In this document: in pieces, positions 5,489 to 7,518 of the stretch
How positions within the stretch are numbered: position 1 is the stretch's first letter
Layout: each line of letters starts with the position of its first letter
DNA from: Proteiniphilum sp.
Lineage (GTDB): Bacteria > Bacteroidota > Bacteroidia > Bacteroidales > Dysgonomonadaceae
DNA length: 7,518 bases
Assembly: GCA_031255275.1 (NCBI GenBank)
Contig: JAIRSV010000023.1
Coordinates: 1 to 7,518, forward strand
Reading direction: 5' to 3'
Made by a program: the position numbers and the translations under genes
Notes under the pieces: model-generated
The model's input: only the letters and a program-made list of their open reading frames with translations
The model's database searches: none
What the model was told of the DNA's origin: nothing

Positions 5489-5692
5489 ATGGTCATGTTA
5501 TCAACCGGCGGAGTTTCCGAAAAAGAGCGGTTTGCCAACATCCGAAGCAGAGCCGCAGAGTTGGGCGTTTTGGATATCAATTTCAGCGGTGAAAATCCGG
5601 CTGATAGTCTGGAGTGCTACGAAAAAGCGCTGGAAATCATCACGAAAAATAAAGACCTGTTTGACATTAATGCGGGGGAAAAGCTGGCGTAG
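5489..5692 (+). CDS. Small protein of unknown function, first gene of a two-gene unit
   Basis: 67 residues from ATG 5489, supported by a clear AAGGAG six bases upstream; a second ATG at 5495 is less well placed. I do not recognise the family. It has no signal peptide or membrane segment. The sequence suggests two helices, SEKERFANIRSRAAELGV and PADSLECYEKALEIITKN, the second resembling a single TPR-like helix, joined by a short DINFSGEN turn. It starts 63 bases after the 105-bp repeat and ends 5 bases before the HExxH gene, so the two are almost certainly co-transcribed. It may be a partner or regulator of the larger protein. A small-plus-large arrangement like this also occurs in toxin-antitoxin pairs, but nothing here proves that. 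Confidence 0.6.
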   Translation: MVMLSTGGVSEKERFANIRSRAAELGVLDINFSGENPADSLECYEKALEIITKNKDLFDINAGEKLA

Positions 5693-5697
5693 CATCT

Positions 5698-6423
5698 ATG
5701 GAAGTGAACTTCACCCTATGGTCTTTAAAGGGTGTTTTGGAACAAATCCCTTTCGATTCACCGGCTGAAGGGCCAGTGCATTTGGATTTTTCCGATATTT
5801 CAGTCCCCCATTATATTAAAGACGTTTTCAAAGTATCCATCATTTACAGTGATGAGATTCCATTCGAGGCATGTTGCTGTATTTATTCGCCCCGCAGCGT
5901 TGTTACGATTATCATTATACTGAAAAAACAATATGAAGACGCTTTTACTAAACGGGATGACATTAAACAATGTTGCGTAAGAAGGGAACTGTATTGCCAT
6001 GAAACCTGTCACCTGATAGCCATCATCCGGGCTTTTCCCAGCGAGCGGTCTTCAATGGCAAGGGAAGATTTTATCGAAAAAATCAAAGAAAAATTTGAAA
6101 AATCAGTAAAAAATGCCGAGGAACTAAAGATGGTCTCTATGGAACCGATTGGCGTGTCTCCGTCAGTTTTTGATAAAGGTCATTTTAATTACGGCAACGA
6201 CAGTCTTAACTACTTTAAATTGTATCAGGAATTGATATTTAGTCATGACAAAATGGTTTTAACATTGAACGCGTTACTCGAAAAAAAGGATTGGAATATA
6301 AATGGAATTACGTTTAGTGACGTGGAAAACGAAGCGTTTGTCCCCGCCGCTTTTTTTAATATTTTCCCTGAAAAACTAACCGATTTTAAAAAATTTCTGG
6401 TGGAAGAAATGAAAAAAGGATAA
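5698..6423 (+). CDS. Uncharacterised protein with HExxH putative zinc-peptidase motif
   Basis: 241 residues, family not recognised. The key feature is HETCH at residues 101-105 within RRELYCHETCHLIAIIRAF, an HExxH motif in a hydrophobic helix as in zinc metallopeptidases. A third ligand is not certain: E178 (YQELIF), H162 and H183 lie downstream at plausible distances. Cysteines cluster near the motif (C59-C61, C92, C93, C100, C104), unusual for a cytoplasmic protein. The N-terminal 75 residues look like beta strands ending in the hydrophobic SVVTIIIIL, which is short for a membrane span; the C-terminal part is mixed helical with a charged linker (KIKEKFEKSVKNAEELK). No signal peptide is seen. 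It has no good ribosome binding site within the normal distance and probably depends on coupling to the 67-aa gene 5 bases upstream. The peptidase role is inference from one motif; chance occurrence of HExxH is possible. Confidence 0.72.
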   Translation: MEVNFTLWSLKGVLEQIPFDSPAEGPVHLDFSDISVPHYIKDVFKVSIIYSDEIPFEACCCIYSPRSVVTIIIILKKQYEDAFTKRDDIKQCCVRRELYCHETCHLIAIIRAFPSERSSMAREDFIEKIKEKFEKSVKNAEELKMVSMEPIGVSPSVFDKGHFNYGNDSLNYFKLYQELIFSHDKMVLTLNALLEKKDWNINGITFSDVENEAFVPAAFFNIFPEKLTDFKKFLVEEMKKG

Positions 6424-6479
6424 GGCGACAGTCCCCCGTTACCCGCGATTTCAAAATCACGTTCCGCTAACAGCATCAA

Positions 6480-6533
6480 TTATTTTTTGATGGTCATCAG
6501 TGTAATGCCATTTTTCAGTTGTTCAATATCCAT
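6480..6533 (-). pseudogene. 17-codon orphan ORF with its own start signals, possible truncated gene
   Basis: ATG 6531-6533 to TAA 6480-6482 encodes MDIEQLKNGITLMTIKK. It has AAGG six bases upstream and an extended -10 promoter just behind it. The combination of promoter, ribosome site and plausible N-terminus with no body suggests the remaining start of a gene whose rest was lost when the neighbouring sequence arrived. It could also be a genuine tiny peptide or chance. Confidence 0.25.
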
Positions 6534-6552
6534 TTTTAACCTTCAAAGCCAT

Positions 6553-6579
6553 ATTATACCAACAAAATTCTTTTGCCAA
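6553..6579 (-). promoter_or_regulatory. Extended -10 promoter on the - strand
   Basis: TGGTATAAT on the - strand (TATAAT at 6553-6558) is a perfect -10 with the TGn extension. TTGGCA (6574-6579) lies 15 bases upstream, short for a -35, but an extended -10 needs it less. It points into the 17-codon ORF and then antisense to the 3' end of the HExxH gene. Confidence 0.45.
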
Positions 6580-6606
6580 TTTACTCCACGATTTTTTATA
6601 TAATTT

Positions 6607-7518
6607 TCAACCAATTTTAGGAGCAATGTCATAGAACTGTCCCATAAACGCCGCCTTGTTTTCGGCGGGGCTGGTTTTTGGCCGACCTAAATCGGCGCGC
6701 GCTCCCCGTTTTACCCGCGTCTCGATGAACGTAAGCCGCTTTTCATGCCCGCCGTGCAGCGCGAGCCGCAGGTCTTCCAGCGTGTCTACGCGAAGGACGC
6801 GCTCGTAACCGGCGGCGCGGGCTATTTCGGTAAGTTCTATGCCGGGCGCGGCGGTCGGCTGCCCGCCCACAGAATCGTGCGCTCCGTTGTTCAGCACGAT
6901 GTGGCGCAGGTTGCGGGGCTTCAGCATCCCGATTGTGGCGAGCGCGCCCAGATGCATCAGCGCCGCGCCGTCCCCGTCAAGGCAGGTGATGAGCGCGTCC
7001 GGACGGGCAAGTGCCGCCCCCAGCGCGAGGGACGATGCGTGCCCCATGGATCCCACGGTCAGAAAGTCCATGCCGTGTCCAAGCCCGTGCTTCTCGCGCA
7101 GTTCGTATAGTTCGCGGGATGCCATGCCGGTTGTCGAGAAGAACAGGCTGTCGGGCGAGGAGAGCATGATCTCTTCGATAGCCACCTCGCGGGTCATGGA
7201 AAGGCCGACGCCGTCCGTGTCCGCCGCCTTGTACGGCGCGAAGGTATCTTTGCGGACGATGAGCGCGAACGGCGTACCGCTTGTTTTCATGGCACGGAAC
7301 GCCGTGTCGAGCTGTCCTCGTAAGCCACCCTCCGTGTCTTCCATGACGAGGTGCGGCACACCGAGCGTTTCCAGCAGGGGCGGCGTGAGCCGTCCCTGCG
7401 TTATATGCTGCGGCTCGTCGTGAACGCCCGGCTCGCCGCGCCAGCCGACAAGCAGCAACGCGGGTATCCGGTACACGTCCGCATCGCAGAGCGACAACAG
7501 CGGGTTCACCGCGTTCCC
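6607..7518 (-). CDS. ppd: Phosphonopyruvate decarboxylase, 5' end outside window
   Basis: The last 303 residues are visible, from GNAVNPLLSLCDADVY to the TGA at 6607-6609; the family is about 370-380 long, so some 70-80 residues are missing. The visible part matches phosphonopyruvate decarboxylase: the IPALLLVGWRGEPGVHDEPQ block, the TTGMASRELYELRE segment, GSMGHASSLALGAAL, and a thiamine diphosphate motif GDGAALMHLG (visible residues 182 onward) ending in NN (210-211) before GAHDSVGGQPT. The enzyme converts 3-phosphonopyruvate to phosphonoacetaldehyde with ThDP and Mg2+, pulling the unfavourable PEP mutase step forward in phosphonate biosynthesis. PEP mutase and an aminotransferase would be expected next to it, beyond the right edge. 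The gene is visibly GC-rich (39 G+C in the 60 bases 7021-7080). The ThDP-activating glutamate lies in the missing N-terminal part. Confidence 0.9.
   Translation of the reverse strand, partial: GNAVNPLLSLCDADVYRIPALLLVGWRGEPGVHDEPQHITQGRLTPPLLETLGVPHLVMEDTEGGLRGQLDTAFRAMKTSGTPFALIVRKDTFAPYKAADTDGVGLSMTREVAIEEIMLSSPDSLFFSTTGMASRELYELREKHGLGHGMDFLTVGSMGHASSLALGAALARPDALITCLDGDGAALMHLGALATIGMLKPRNLRHIVLNNGAHDSVGGQPTAAPGIELTEIARAAGYERVLRVDTLEDLRLALHGGHEKRLTFIETRVKRGARADLGRPKTSPAENKAAFMGQFYDIAPKIG

Larger units (their letters stand above)
6424..6606. other. Gap between converging HExxH gene and ppd, with no full-length gene
   Basis: It holds a weak hairpin (GATTT/AAATC with CG/CG outside it, near 6450), another weak stem CATCAA/TTGATG around a T-rich loop that could end the HExxH transcript, and a - strand promoter with a 17-codon ORF. 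No strong terminator is visible for either converging gene. Confidence 0.5.

Noticed and set aside
5489..6423. Single gene split by a frameshift instead of two genes
   Set aside because: The first gene has its own stop and the second its own ATG 5 bases later, with no sign of continuing homology across the junction; it remains possible but unsupported.
6424..6480. Possible tRNA T-arm-like sequence (GATTTCAAAATC)
   Set aside because: Stem and loop lengths do not fit a T arm, and no acceptor, D or anticodon arm can be found around it.
6745..7423. Open frames on the + strand opposite ppd
   Set aside because: High GC makes stop codons rare. The - strand frame carries the full ThDP enzyme motifs, while these translate to low-complexity Ser/Arg/Pro sequence.

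Overview
The window looks like chromosomal DNA from a spirochaete, most likely a Treponema-type organism. This is inferred from the gene order recF-dciA at the left edge (in Treponema pallidum the origin-proximal order is dnaA-dnaN-recF-DUF721 gene-gyrA), from a short HPF of the treponemal kind, and from a large lipoprotein with glycine-rich beta-helix repeats. No rRNA or other decisive marker is present, so genus and species are not settled.

Layout. Positions 1-682 hold the 3' end of recF overlapping dciA (replicative helicase loader, DUF721), a core replication/repair pair read on the + strand. A perfect 17-bp-stem hairpin (690-726) separates it from the convergent hpf gene (756-1049, - strand, ribosome hibernation). 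A TatD-family hydrolase (1335-2117, - strand) follows, with its own near-consensus promoter.

From about 2.3 to 6.6 kb the window becomes an accessory, repeat-rich segment. A lipoprotein of about 583 residues with tandem beta-helix repeats (2531-4282) is flanked on both sides by short repeats sharing a CCGATAGG core. A type II toxin-antitoxin operon (AF2212-like antitoxin plus VapC PIN toxin, 4660-5285) lies exactly between two direct copies of a 105-bp interspersed repeat that differ at one base. After the second copy comes a two-gene unit of unknown function: a 67-aa protein and a 241-aa protein carrying an HExxH putative zinc-peptidase motif. This pair is the best candidate for something undescribed. 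Positions 6424-6606 are non-coding but hold an extended -10 promoter and a 17-codon orphan ORF on the - strand.

From 6607 to the right edge a visibly GC-rich gene on the - strand encodes most of phosphonopyruvate decarboxylase, a committed enzyme of phosphonate (C-P bond) biosynthesis. Its 5' end and any partner genes lie outside the window.

The genes do not form one pathway. The core genes (recF, dciA, hpf, tatD) are independent housekeeping functions. The middle is a patchwork of surface-protein, toxin-antitoxin and unknown cassettes separated by repeats, and the right end is the tail of a probable phosphonate cluster.
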